IMG/VR virus record: IMGVR_UViG_3300025910_000016
Span: 1 to 41,281 of that record
Source: a virus
DNA: 41,281 bases
Direction: 5' to 3' (one strand)
Shown here: positions 6,440-14,086 of the stretch, piece by piece
How the letters are laid out: every line of letters begins with the position of its first letter
Position numbering within the stretch: position 1 is the stretch's first letter
Made by a program: the position numbers and the translations under genes
The notes under the pieces: model-generated
Database searches by the model: none
Told to the model about the DNA's origin: nothing
What the model saw: only the letters and a program-made list of their open reading frames with translations

Positions 6440-7438
6440 CTTCTTGAACTTCAAAGCCATCTTATAGAGTCCATGGCTGATCGCCATCACAGGCTCATCC
6501 AAAACAATTGCCTTCCCCTTGAACTTATCTTCCAGATAAGGTCTCAGCAATTCAGCGCCACCACCCACCACAAGCACAGCTGCAAAGCGCTTGAAATATT
6601 GACCCCAGCGATTCTCGATCGCACCTGTCACCTGTTGTGACCAGATCTCCATTGCAGGTTTCAAGATATCCTTGTCGATCCGCTTCGTTCGAAGTCGCAT
6701 GTCAAGCTCTCCAAGCGTAAATAAATTGTCATAGCGTCGATTCACTTCTTCCAGCAACCGACGCACACCCATCGTCACACCGCCTGTGAACCGTGCAATA
6801 TCATCGTTCTCGCGTGTCAATAAAAACTCGATGGTATTGAAGCCAATGGAGAGCGCCGCGGTTTCATCTGTCCACAAACGGATCTTGGCAGCGTCACGTG
6901 CCATCTCCCCATTATGGAAATAGGTGTAATCGAACAACGCACCCATCGCCTGTGGCTTCAAAGCGATTTCAGTGACTTCCACCTGATAAGATTCACCATC
7001 TGCGGTCCATTTATGACTGCCCATCATCCACTTCTTCACAGCAGATTTGTATTCCTTCGCATTCGACCCGATCAACATCTGCAAAGGCAAACCAACCATC
7101 AGCGAAAGTGGACCCTTGAAAGCGCCATATTCCAACTGATACTTCGACAACGCCGCATAGAACAGTGAGTGGATCTCTGACGTTCCTGTCAACCGATCAA
7201 AGTCCTGGTTTTCCATTGGGACCCCATAATCATGCGCATTCTCGCCCACGTAAAATGATCCATATTCGCTCTTGATCTCAGTGGGTCTGCGCTTTGACCT
7301 GGCTCCCAGGATGTTCTCAGCCAAATGTTGCGTTCCATTGGCTGAAACCTGGCTCAACACCTGCACACCACCCTGAGCGCCATACAACTTATTTGCGCCC
7401 ATTCCCAAATCTTCACCAAAATAATTTACCGTAGTCAT
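6437..7438 (-). CDS. ParM/StbA-like actin-family protein
   Basis: A 333-aa protein with actin-fold landmarks. GEDLGMGANKLY at residues 8-19 is the phosphate-1 loop, SIGFNTIEF (about 196-204) sits where phosphate-2 belongs, and AVLVVGGGAELL (about 287-298) is the adenosine-binding loop. In phosphate-2 the usual Asp of D-x-G is Ser, so hydrolysis may be altered. Family members form filaments that segregate plasmids (ParM) or move phage DNA (AlpC of a corynebacterial prophage). AAGGAG precedes the start. Downstream are two small genes, one RHH-like; about 1.6 kb upstream lies a hexamer array that could be its centromere. Confidence in the fold is good, in plasmid partition moderate. Confidence 0.8.
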   Translation of the reverse strand: MTTVNYFGEDLGMGANKLYGAQGGVQVLSQVSANGTQHLAENILGARSKRRPTEIKSEYGSFYVGENAHDYGVPMENQDFDRLTGTSEIHSLFYAALSKYQLEYGAFKGPLSLMVGLPLQMLIGSNAKEYKSAVKKWMMGSHKWTADGESYQVEVTEIALKPQAMGALFDYTYFHNGEMARDAAKIRLWTDETAALSIGFNTIEFLLTRENDDIARFTGGVTMGVRRLLEEVNRRYDNLFTLGELDMRLRTKRIDKDILKPAMEIWSQQVTGAIENRWGQYFKRFAAVLVVGGGAELLRPYLEDKFKGKAIVLDEPVMAISHGLYKMALKFKK

Positions 7439-7451
7439 TTCTTAACTCCTT

Positions 7452-8360
7452 TTATGAACTGTACTGACTTGCATTTCGAACCATCTCACCTTGGACGGCT
7501 TGCCACTCTTCATCACTCAATGGCTTGGTTTCCTCTTCGGGAGCCTTCTGCCCATTCGATTCCTTTTCATTTCCATTGTGCTCACCTGCCCCATTGCTCT
7601 TTGCGTGGTCCATTGGGGGGGCTTGCTGAGCACTCAGCTCCTTCAACTCATTGCCATTGTTCTTCCACTGAGCCTGAGCCCTCACCACAGCCTTCATCGC
7701 ATCAGAGATACCGTCTTGAGTCACTGCATATGGAGCTCCATCCAGCCCAAACCGATGCCGCACCAAATCAATGTTCCACGGTGGCAGCCACTGCGGAGCC
7801 TGATTGCCCAAAGCCTGCGTGCACATCAGCTTCACCTGCATGTACGTGATCAGATCATCGTATTGCTGGTAATCGGTCACGATCTCTTCAGGATCGAACT
7901 GCTTTGACCCATCACTTAGCAACCGCTTTGACATCACAGTCGTACCGTTCGAATGGTCCAGAACGAAATCAACCAACCCAGCGTGCACGGTTGGAATCTC
8001 ATCGAAGATCCAATCCACGGTATCCTTCAAGGGCACATACTTGATTCGCCAGATCGATCTTCGATGCATCAGCAGTGACTTCACCGCATCGGGATGCATC
8101 CCCCTCGCTGCTTCGAACATCCGCACTTCAGGTGTGGCATTCGTCACCGCTCGCACATCTGCATAGATCCTGGCGAAATGTTCATATGCATAAATGCTCA
8201 CATTGATCAACGATGCAACACAACAAACAATGAGCAAGCCTGCAGGTAGAATCGCCAGATCTGTCCATCCGGACTTCATCATCTGACCCCAGATGATGAA
8301 CATCACAGGGATCAGTGTCGAAGGAATCATCCACTTCCAATTTCTAGGTTCATTGAACAT
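7452..8360 (-). CDS. membrane protein with two N-terminal TM helices and a cytoplasmic domain
   Basis: A 302-aa protein. Two hydrophobic helices (STLIPVMFIIWGQMM and LAILPAGLLIVCCVASLI, residues about 14-55) form an N-terminal hairpin. They are followed by a soluble domain of about 170 residues and a Ser/Glu/Asn-rich low-complexity tail. A DNA-binding type helix may lie in VRHRFGLDG, but this is weak. The ATG at 8360 has GGAGG 6 nt upstream. It is immediately upstream of the actin gene (13 nt), so it may anchor the filament or a replication complex to the membrane. No family recognised. Confidence 0.7.
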   Translation of the reverse strand: MFNEPRNWKWMIPSTLIPVMFIIWGQMMKSGWTDLAILPAGLLIVCCVASLINVSIYAYEHFARIYADVRAVTNATPEVRMFEAARGMHPDAVKSLLMHRRSIWRIKYVPLKDTVDWIFDEIPTVHAGLVDFVLDHSNGTTVMSKRLLSDGSKQFDPEEIVTDYQQYDDLITYMQVKLMCTQALGNQAPQWLPPWNIDLVRHRFGLDGAPYAVTQDGISDAMKAVVRAQAQWKNNGNELKELSAQQAPPMDHAKSNGAGEHNGNEKESNGQKAPEEETKPLSDEEWQAVQGEMVRNASQYSS

Positions 8361-8670
8361 CACTCACCTCCATCACATTTGCCATCACAAAATGTTCAGC
8401 TTCATCACGTGTCAACCATTCACACTCACCAAATGGAGCAGGAGTCTCGCCAAATCCCACCTTGAACCAATCCATGCGTGCATCCCGAAAAATCCAAACC
8501 TTCAAACCAGCAACCGTGCACACAAACTGCATCCATTCACCTGCTGCAAAAAATCGCTTCCCAAGTTCAGCATTGAGTTGCTTACCAATATCAACTTGGA
8601 ACAATTCTTCAAAGCGCAAACCTTCAAACACTGGCAGCTGAACGCTGATTGCTAAAAGCTCTTGCATCAT
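8350..8670 (-). CDS. hypothetical soluble protein (about 106 aa)
   Basis: Starts MMQELLAISVQLP. I chose ATG 8670 (or 8667 next to it) because GGAGG lies just upstream and the ATG overlaps the preceding stop as ATGA. An open frame extends to 8790 but would run through the small membrane protein gene. The protein is mixed alpha/beta with an aromatic centre (FFAAGEWMQFVC, LKVWIFRDARMDWF). Its C-terminus (ECEWLTRDEAEHFVMANVM) is acidic. Function unknown. Confidence 0.6.
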   Translation of the reverse strand: MMQELLAISVQLPVFEGLRFEELFQVDIGKQLNAELGKRFFAAGEWMQFVCTVAGLKVWIFRDARMDWFKVGFGETPAPFGECEWLTRDEAEHFVMANVMEVSDVQ

Positions 8671-8849
8671 CCACCTCCCCAGAAGAACCGAAATGCCAAC
8701 AGAAGCATCGCAATGAAACCGATCACAGCGAAGACATTCCATGCCTCGCGCTTGAACCTCTTCACAGCTGCTCGAAAATCTTTCTTCCACTTCGGTTCGC
8801 GGTATGTCCTGGTGATGAACGATCGCTTCTTGCTCTTCCGTTTTCTCAT
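8667..8849 (-). CDS. small basic single-TM protein
   Basis: A 60-aa protein. A strongly basic N-terminal half (MRKRKSKKRSF, KWKKDFRAAVKRFKR) is followed by one TM helix (VFAVIGFIAMLLLAFRFF) and a Gly tail. The basic segment should stay in the cytoplasm, giving an N-in, C-out topology. AGG motifs lie before the ATG, and its ATG overlaps the stop of the small gene upstream as ATGA. It could be a membrane tether for DNA, but this is only inference from charge. Confidence 0.6.
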   Translation of the reverse strand: MRKRKSKKRSFITRTYREPKWKKDFRAAVKRFKREAWNVFAVIGFIAMLLLAFRFFWGGG

Positions 8850-8992
8850 TTCAGCCTGCCTTTCTTGAACTTCCTGATCAATCGAATAAAGCTCTTACGC
8901 CTCTCACCCATCAGCTCATAGTTCACAGCGTTATTCCAGAACTTGCGCAAGTGAGTGAGAAGCAGTTTTAAAATATAGGTTTGGATATTCAC
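8846..8992 (-). CDS. very small basic protein, GTG start (48 aa)
   Basis: A short frame starting at GTG 8992 and ending in a TGA that overlaps the next ATG as ATGA. The product (opening MNIQTYILKLLLTHLRKF, ending KSFIRLIRKFKKGRLK) is amphipathic and basic. A G-rich stretch with GGCGGA lies just before the GTG. The two four-base overlaps at its ends support it, but the upstream partner is itself doubtful, so confidence is limited. No family recognised. Confidence 0.4.
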   Translation of the reverse strand: MNIQTYILKLLLTHLRKFWNNAVNYELMGERRKSFIRLIRKFKKGRLK

Positions 8993-9309
8993 TCCGCCCC
9001 CCCAAAAACATGAGGATCATCCTCATACATCCTCATAACTGCCTCATAAATTGGTCTTGACCCCATCCCTATTTCTATACAAGACAAACGCAATCCTTTA
9101 AATACCCTATCCTCATACTCCCTCATAAGCCTCATATTTTTGGGTGTGACTGTGTTGACTATCCGCAAGACATGAGGGATATGAGGCAGTATGAGGCAGA
9201 AAACGCCAAATGCACCCCCTAAAATTTGTTTTGTAAAGCCAAAATCACTACAAAACAAATTAATTCGCCCGTACGCCCAAAGTGCCTCATGCATCCTCAT
9301 GATCCTCAT
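8989..9309 (-). CDS. doubtful ORF running through the ATGAGG array (106 aa)
   Basis: An open frame exists from ATG 9309 (overlapping the primase stop as ATGA) to 8989. Its Met-Arg pairs come mainly from the ATGAGG hexamers, and its middle (LGGAFGVFCLILPHIP) comes from the A/T-rich inverted repeat. No family is recognised and no independent ribosome binding site is seen. I think the region functions mainly as DNA and the frame is probably open by chance, although the overlap signals leave a real possibility. Confidence 0.3.
   Translation of the reverse strand: MRIMRMHEALWAYGRINLFCSDFGFTKQILGGAFGVFCLILPHIPHVLRIVNTVTPKNMRLMREYEDRVFKGLRLSCIEIGMGSRPIYEAVMRMYEDDPHVFGGAE
9010..9309. repeat. array of 13 ATGAGG/CCTCAT hexamers (candidate centromere or origin)
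   Basis: CCTCAT occurs at 9021, 9031, 9042, 9111, 9121, 9130, 9285, 9295 and 9304; its complement ATGAGG occurs at 9010, 9172, 9181 and 9191. They form four groups with units 9-11 bp apart, about one helical turn, so that bound proteins would line up on one face. Groups 1, 2 and 4 have one orientation, group 3 the other. Thirteen exact copies in 300 bp is far beyond chance. Such phasing is typical of ParR/parC-type centromeres, iteron origins and repressor arrays. It lies immediately after the primase-helicase gene and about 1.6 kb before the ParM-like gene. Confidence 0.85.
9223..9261. repeat. perfect 13-bp A/T-rich inverted repeat inside the hexamer array
   Basis: AATTTGTTTTGTA (9223-9235) and its exact complement TACAAAACAAATT (9249-9261) flank a 13-nt spacer. 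It lies between hexamer groups 3 and 4. The low GC content of the arms would suit a DNA-unwinding element or a cruciform at an origin. It could also be an operator. Confidence 0.75.
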
Positions 9310-12299
9310 AATTTCATCTCACCTTGACCAGGCTTCTCAGCTGAAGAGTCTTCCAGATCCGCAGCCTGATCCATCCCGAATCGGAACTTCCCGATTGCGA
9401 TCTTGTCTTTATCGAGCACAATGGCGCTCACACCCTTGTGGCTGCCAGCTCGCTCGATCGGAAGTCTGAAAGCATCACGGCAAACGGAGCTGATGGTCCG
9501 TGATTTGATGGAGTCTTTATCCTTCTTGTCACTGGAGCCTTCCCCAAAATTCTCTACATCCGCGATCTCATTAGCCACGATCGCCAGGTCTCTGGCCAGT
9601 ACATAACGAACTTCACCTTGCCTCCCCAGCTTGCCAGTCTGCACATACTTGGCATATTCCTCCCGCTCATCCACCGCCACCACTGCCCTGAAGATCAGCG
9701 CTTCGAAGCTCTCCGCCATGCGCTTCATCTCTTCCTCGTAATTCACTTCGGCGATCATGTTCAGATCTTCGAGCAGCTCTTTATCGTCCTGCATGTAGGC
9801 CAGCACTTTAAGCGGTCTCATCACCTGGTTCATGCGGGCGCTCACTCTTGGATCGGTTAATTTGATTTTCGGATCTGCTTCGATGCGTGGCAGCCAGGTG
9901 TTCAATCGCCAGTACAGCAGATCCTTTCTCAACTCATCCGCTTCGATCTCCAGCGACGGTGGAATCACTCCTGGCTCGATCCCTCTGCTTGTCAGCTCCA
10001 CCACATCCCGCTTGAAAAGGTCAAAGGTGAGGCATCGAGATTCCGTTGCCGGATCCTTGAATGGACCGTACATCGTCAATAGCGTGGGACCAAAAACATT
10101 CGTGGTGGCTGGCCTGAACGTGTGCGTCCCATCCGCCTTCAGCACATCCACCATCGTCACGATTCGTGCTTGCTCCTTCATGGCTCGCACATTCAACAAC
10201 GCACGCAGCTCACCGCGGTCTTCTTTATTGCCAGCCAGGGAATCAACCTCATCGATCATGAGAGTGCCAGAATAAATATGTGCCATCCCCTTGAAGCCTG
10301 CGATCGTGGTAAGCCCTGCAGTGGTCATCATCCGATAGCACACCCGCCCCACCAGCAGCATCAGCTCTGATTTGCCCGTCCCAGGTGCCCCACGTGCTCG
10401 CAAATACGGAAGATAGGGAAACGAGTCATAGACCCACGTGAAAAGAGCATACAGAGCCGCCTGGATCTGGTGAATGGTATTGTCCAGGAGGAAATACCGT
10501 GACAGAAACAGACGGATCTCAGCCACCAGCTCCTTGGCTGTTTTCTTGTTGCCCAGTGCGCTGGGCAATCGCACGGTGCCAAAGCGAATGTTGTCATCGA
10601 TCATCGGAACATACCGTTTCCCATTGATGTCTACAAAATTGGCTGTGCTGATCTCACGCTTAGCTTGAACGTGGACATATCCATTCATGGTTGTGGTGAT
10701 CCAGATGTGTGCATAAGCAAACTTTGCTTTCCCGTTTTGCTTCTCGTACATCATCTCCAGCAGGAAACCCTCAGTGCCATCTTCATTCACGGGATACCAC
10801 CCACCGATAGTCTCTTCCCGCTCGAGCGGCTCATCAATATCGTTCTTTGCATCCTTCAATTCATCCCCGATCAACTTTGTGAACGGTCTGATCGGAGCGC
10901 CCTTGTATTCTGGGAAGAGATCTTCAGGATAGATCGCCTTTGCCAGCCTCAGGCGCATATCGTTGCGCGTGTTCCTGGGCATCCTGGCGATCAAAGGCAG
11001 AACAACTTCCAACGCTTTGTCACGATCCGCGCCTTGTTGCCTGCCTGCATAAGTAGCGGCCAATAATACGATTGGCTGAGCCTTATCGAAAACGTTCTTA
11101 ACATTTTCAGTCTGCAGCTTTGGCTCGATTCCCTCATCCTGGTGATACTGAGCCAGGTCATTGGCATCCTTCGAGATCTTCTCATGCCCCTCGTGCACCC
11201 ATTTGAACTTTGGCCAGCGTGCCACCCACAGCATGGGGCCAAAAGCAGTAGTCAGCGGAAAATCATTTTTCTTCCCCGTGATGATCGTTTCACCTGGCGT
11301 GTCTGCATCGGTGGCAAAGAAGATCGATTCATACTTGTCCTTCAGCATCTTGATCGTATCTTCGAGACTCTTCCACGCAGATCCGTTCAATGCCATCGCA
11401 GGGATCCCCCACTGTGCCAGCGTGACGGCATCCCCCTGCCCCTCCACGATCACAATGCGACCACGATCCCGCAAATGCATGTGATTGAAGAATGGGACCT
11501 TTTCCCCGGCCAGCGCGGCATATGGATTGAAGCTCTTCCACTCAGTCTCCTCAGATCCATGCTTGATTACGTCATGACCTGGCAGCTGCCTCCGTGATAA
11601 ATAAGCAATCCGGCCATCGATCTTGTGCGCATACACCAGCCCAGGCTTATCCATCAGCCCATGCACAGCCTTCTCTTTGAAGTGGCTTGGGTCAAGACCA
11701 TGTTTCTGTGCCCAGGCTGCCACATCCCCTTTGAAGCCCAGCACCATCACAGCATCAGGAGAATCATGCTTGATCCCATGCAGGTTAAATTCGCCCTTCA
11801 TTTCCTGAACTTGAGCAGCAGTAGCCCGCCCAGAAAACCCCAGACGTGAGGCAATGATCGTTTCATCATTCCACCCTCGAGATCTTGCATAGATTAAGGC
11901 TTCTTCATCCTTCTGGAGCCATTCTGCAAATTTTCTTGCGGCGATCTGAAGCGCATCTTCCCTGGCTCGCACTGCCAGGCGTTGCTTTAACTCAGGTCCT
12001 TCCATATCCCCAATGGAAAGATTTGCACGTTTGGCCAGCTCCTGAATCGCTTCCTTCACATCCCACCCAGCATGCTGCTTCAACACCCAATCGATCACCG
12101 TTCCGCCCTCGTTGCAACTGCCAAAGCAATACCACGTTCCCGAATCAGGAAACACAACCAGCGCACCTGTCTTTGAATTCGCGTGAAATGGGCAGAACCC
12201 AGTCCAGTTCTTTCCAGATCTGCGCAGCCTTACCTTTGCATCCTCCTGGACCAGCTCCACAATATCTACTCTTGCTTTGATGTCATCAATAATCGTCAT
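9306..12299 (-). CDS. phage primase-helicase: CHC2 zinc finger, TOPRIM and AAA+ ATPase
   Basis: A 997-aa protein. A CHC2 zinc-binding domain comes first (CPFH at residues 36-39, YCFGSC at about 57-62), then a DnaG-type TOPRIM domain (VIVEGQGDAV near 283; FFATDADTPGE near 332). A long linker leads to an ATPase with Walker A ARGAPGTGKS (near 640), Walker B TLMIDEVDSL (near 680) and a probable arginine finger (PATESRCLTF). It should synthesise primers and unwind the fork, making it the central replication protein. No replicative DNA polymerase is present, so the host polymerase is presumably recruited. The hexamer array starts directly at its stop codon. Confidence 0.9.
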   Translation of the reverse strand: MTIIDDIKARVDIVELVQEDAKVRLRRSGKNWTGFCPFHANSKTGALVVFPDSGTWYCFGSCNEGGTVIDWVLKQHAGWDVKEAIQELAKRANLSIGDMEGPELKQRLAVRAREDALQIAARKFAEWLQKDEEALIYARSRGWNDETIIASRLGFSGRATAAQVQEMKGEFNLHGIKHDSPDAVMVLGFKGDVAAWAQKHGLDPSHFKEKAVHGLMDKPGLVYAHKIDGRIAYLSRRQLPGHDVIKHGSEETEWKSFNPYAALAGEKVPFFNHMHLRDRGRIVIVEGQGDAVTLAQWGIPAMALNGSAWKSLEDTIKMLKDKYESIFFATDADTPGETIITGKKNDFPLTTAFGPMLWVARWPKFKWVHEGHEKISKDANDLAQYHQDEGIEPKLQTENVKNVFDKAQPIVLLAATYAGRQQGADRDKALEVVLPLIARMPRNTRNDMRLRLAKAIYPEDLFPEYKGAPIRPFTKLIGDELKDAKNDIDEPLEREETIGGWYPVNEDGTEGFLLEMMYEKQNGKAKFAYAHIWITTTMNGYVHVQAKREISTANFVDINGKRYVPMIDDNIRFGTVRLPSALGNKKTAKELVAEIRLFLSRYFLLDNTIHQIQAALYALFTWVYDSFPYLPYLRARGAPGTGKSELMLLVGRVCYRMMTTAGLTTIAGFKGMAHIYSGTLMIDEVDSLAGNKEDRGELRALLNVRAMKEQARIVTMVDVLKADGTHTFRPATTNVFGPTLLTMYGPFKDPATESRCLTFDLFKRDVVELTSRGIEPGVIPPSLEIEADELRKDLLYWRLNTWLPRIEADPKIKLTDPRVSARMNQVMRPLKVLAYMQDDKELLEDLNMIAEVNYEEEMKRMAESFEALIFRAVVAVDEREEYAKYVQTGKLGRQGEVRYVLARDLAIVANEIADVENFGEGSSDKKDKDSIKSRTISSVCRDAFRLPIERAGSHKGVSAIVLDKDKIAIGKFRFGMDQAADLEDSSAEKPGQGEMKL

Positions 12300-12308
12300 C
12301 AGCCTGTC

Positions 12309-12578
12309 CTAATCGTTCAGAAATGATCGAGCCCGTTTCTGGTAACTTGCTAAAAATTTTCGTGGCGGTCGCCAAGCCACCCCCCTATACCTTGAATTGA
12401 AACCTACCCCCTCATCCCCTATGAAACCGATCCATGCGACATAACCCCATGTTATGTCGCACCAATATTGGCGGTCACAAACCCCTTTTCTACCCACCAC
12501 ACAGGCACAGCCCATGCAGCCCCAGAATCGGAAGTTTGCGATTCTTTCTACTACTGCCTTAACCAACAGCAAGCGCAT
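12309..12578 (-). CDS. doubtful small ORF upstream of the primase (about 89 aa)
   Basis: An open frame beginning MRLLLVKAVVERI with GGAG a few bases upstream, ending 9 nt before the primase start. It is Cys- and Trp-rich (CMGCACVVG, CDITWGYVAW). The middle coincides with a perfect 11-bp inverted repeat and with the TTGGCGGT motif, which argues that this DNA is regulatory. I keep it as a possible gene only. Confidence 0.3.
   Translation of the reverse strand: MRLLLVKAVVERIANFRFWGCMGCACVVGRKGVCDRQYWCDITWGYVAWIGFIGDEGVGFNSRYRGVAWRPPRKFLASYQKRARSFLND
12435..12480. promoter_or_regulatory. operator-like inverted repeat and TTGGCGGT motif upstream of the primase
   Basis: TGCGACATAAC (12435-12445) and GTTATGTCGCA (12451-12461) are perfect 11-bp inverted repeats with a 5-nt spacer. 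They are followed by a CCAATATTGG palindrome and TTGGCGGTCAC. The words ATGTCGC-GCACC and ATTGGCGGT recur together at 5774-5846 upstream of the SF2 helicase. The spacer between the gene at 12625 and the primase start is about 320 nt and contains no other clear signal. Confidence 0.6.
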
Positions 12579-12624
12579 CATCTCTCCACCAACACTGCCA
12601 CTGCGCGCCGCTAACTGCGGCGGA

Positions 12625-12801
12625 TCATGCACCACTCTGATGCGCGCCAACCCAGTGCGCACGGAAGGTACAAATCAAACTTTCTTCCTTAATCATTTGC
12701 AGTAGCAGAGAGATACTTGCGCGCCAGGTCATGACCTCTTCTTCCGAGATCGGAACAAACCGTATGCTTGCATCGAAGACAAACCCGGCGCGCTTTGCCA
12801 T
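12625..12801 (-). CDS. small hypothetical protein (58 aa)
   Basis: ATG at 12801 lies 9 nt after the TAG of the preceding gene. The product (opening MAKRAGFVFDASIRFVPIS, then EEEVMTWRASISLLLQMIK) has the amphipathic pattern and balanced composition of a real small alpha/beta protein, ending in HWVGAHQSGA. The ribosome binding site is weak, so translation may depend on the upstream gene. No family recognised. It is easily missed because of its size. Confidence 0.5.
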   Translation of the reverse strand: MAKRAGFVFDASIRFVPISEEEVMTWRASISLLLQMIKEESLICTFRAHWVGAHQSGA

Positions 12802-12810
12802 TCATCATCA

Positions 12811-13953
12811 CTAATAATCGGAGGATGGTTCAGGAGCGCGTAGATCCTTCTTGATCCGCTCCACATCCCAATAATCCAAACCTTCCGGAGCCTTGGGTTC
12901 TTCAGGCAAAGTAACAAGTCCCCCTGATGCGATGAACGCATCCACATTCTGTTGGTCCATCTTGGATGGGACATACAGATAATGAGTGTGCACCAGGATC
13001 CTGCGATATGAGCCAGGCAGCTCATCACTTGGCTTGAACGTTTGCTTCTCCAGGCTAACTGGGTTGTAAAACTTCACCTTGCGGCCATCCAGGCAGAGAT
13101 ATTCCCCAGTGACAGGATCTGGCTCAGGCTGAGCCAACCAGACAGTGCGCTGATCAACTTCCGAGTAACCCTCTTCATCACGGGCATGGATGGCATAGGT
13201 CAGTTGCCACACATCGAAAGAGACATCCAGCAATGCCTGGAGCGGAGCGATCGCTTTTGCATTGTGCTCATATGCAGCTTCACGACCTTCAAGGTAAAGT
13301 TGATATTCAGCCCTGAATAATTCCTTCTGCACTTCAAACTCACGCTCTTTGTTTGCCCTTTGCTCTTCCTCTTTTCGGGCGAGTTCTTCGCTTTTGATCC
13401 ATAAGGTCACCATCTCATCCCATTGCGTTTTGCGATCTGGTAATTCCTGCAGCAACTCTAAGTGGGCCTGGCGTGCCTTCGCTTCATCCTTGTTGTCCCA
13501 AAATTTCAAAAGCGGAGTGCGAGCTTTTATGAATTCCTCTTCACACTCTCTGCGATAATCAGCAAACATCAAACGCGCCTTATATAAAGCTTGTGCCATT
13601 TGGTTATAGTTAAACTTGAACCAGCTGTAACCCTTCTCATTCCAGACACTGATCTTACTTTCACCATAAACATGATTACTTGCAGAGACATAGATTGGGG
13701 CTAGCTCTAACTCGAAGGTTTTGCCTGGCATTAACTTCCAGTCGATATCCACTCGCCTGCCACCGTCCATGAGACTTACATGTTCTTGCATGTATTCACC
13801 AAGCACGGCCCATGCATCCCCCAGCTGCTCAATGGTCTTCGCCCGGAAACTCTTAATGAGTTCCTGGGTCCGCTCTTCAGCCCTCTTCTGCTCAGCTTCT
13901 TCAGCGGTCTTTGCCTGATCAATCAGGCTCGTGATAATGGCTAACTCCTGCAT
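12811..13953 (-). CDS. hypothetical coiled-coil protein of the replication operon
   Basis: A 380-aa protein with GGAG upstream of the ATG. Residues about 12-40 (AKTAEEAEQKRAEERTQE) and 195-235 (ELARKEEEQRANKEREFE) are long charged helices likely to form coiled coils. The regions between are globular (SKISVWNEKGYSWFKFN; DVWQLTYAIHARDEEGYSE). The C-terminal part contains GEYLCLDGRKVKFYNP and a short Pro/Glu-rich tail. Its arrangement recalls phage proteins that pair with recombination functions (such as Rad50/RecT-linked helpers), but I cannot see a decisive motif. It lies between a Top6A-like TOPRIM gene and the primase. Confidence 0.7.
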   Translation of the reverse strand: MQELAIITSLIDQAKTAEEAEQKRAEERTQELIKSFRAKTIEQLGDAWAVLGEYMQEHVSLMDGGRRVDIDWKLMPGKTFELELAPIYVSASNHVYGESKISVWNEKGYSWFKFNYNQMAQALYKARLMFADYRRECEEEFIKARTPLLKFWDNKDEAKARQAHLELLQELPDRKTQWDEMVTLWIKSEELARKEEEQRANKEREFEVQKELFRAEYQLYLEGREAAYEHNAKAIAPLQALLDVSFDVWQLTYAIHARDEEGYSEVDQRTVWLAQPEPDPVTGEYLCLDGRKVKFYNPVSLEKQTFKPSDELPGSYRRILVHTHYLYVPSKMDQQNVDAFIASGGLVTLPEEPKAPEGLDYWDVERIKKDLRAPEPSSDY

Positions 13954-13954
13954 C

Positions 13955-14086
13955 TTATTGCTCCTTTGCTTTGATATTAGGAATCACCTGGCCACGGACC
14001 CGCGTCCATGCACCGGATGTGATCCAATCCATAAAGCGGTCAAATGCCGCTAACAACCATTCCATAATGCGATCTTTGATGTTCAT
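13955..14086 (-). CDS. very small protein (43 aa) coupled to the TOPRIM gene
   Basis: ATG 14086 overlaps the stop of the TOPRIM gene as ATGA, and the TAA at 13955 lies 1 nt before the next ATG. The product is MNIKDRIMEWLLAAFDRF followed by MDWITSGAWTRVRGQ and a short tail: an amphipathic helix rich in Trp and Arg. Its exact fit between two genes and its normal codon pattern support it. The GGAG in its last codons is the ribosome binding site of the following gene. Function unknown. Confidence 0.55.
   Translation of the reverse strand: MNIKDRIMEWLLAAFDRFMDWITSGAWTRVRGQVIPNIKAKEQ

Noticed and set aside
9010-9309. CRISPR array
   Set aside because: Repeats are 6 bp with about 4-bp gaps and mixed orientation; no spacers of CRISPR size and no cas genes.
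12729-13028. Minus-strand 99-aa ORF
   Set aside because: It overlaps the end of the 380-aa gene in another frame and conflicts with the 58-aa gene; Met/Trp/Ser-rich composition looks accidental.
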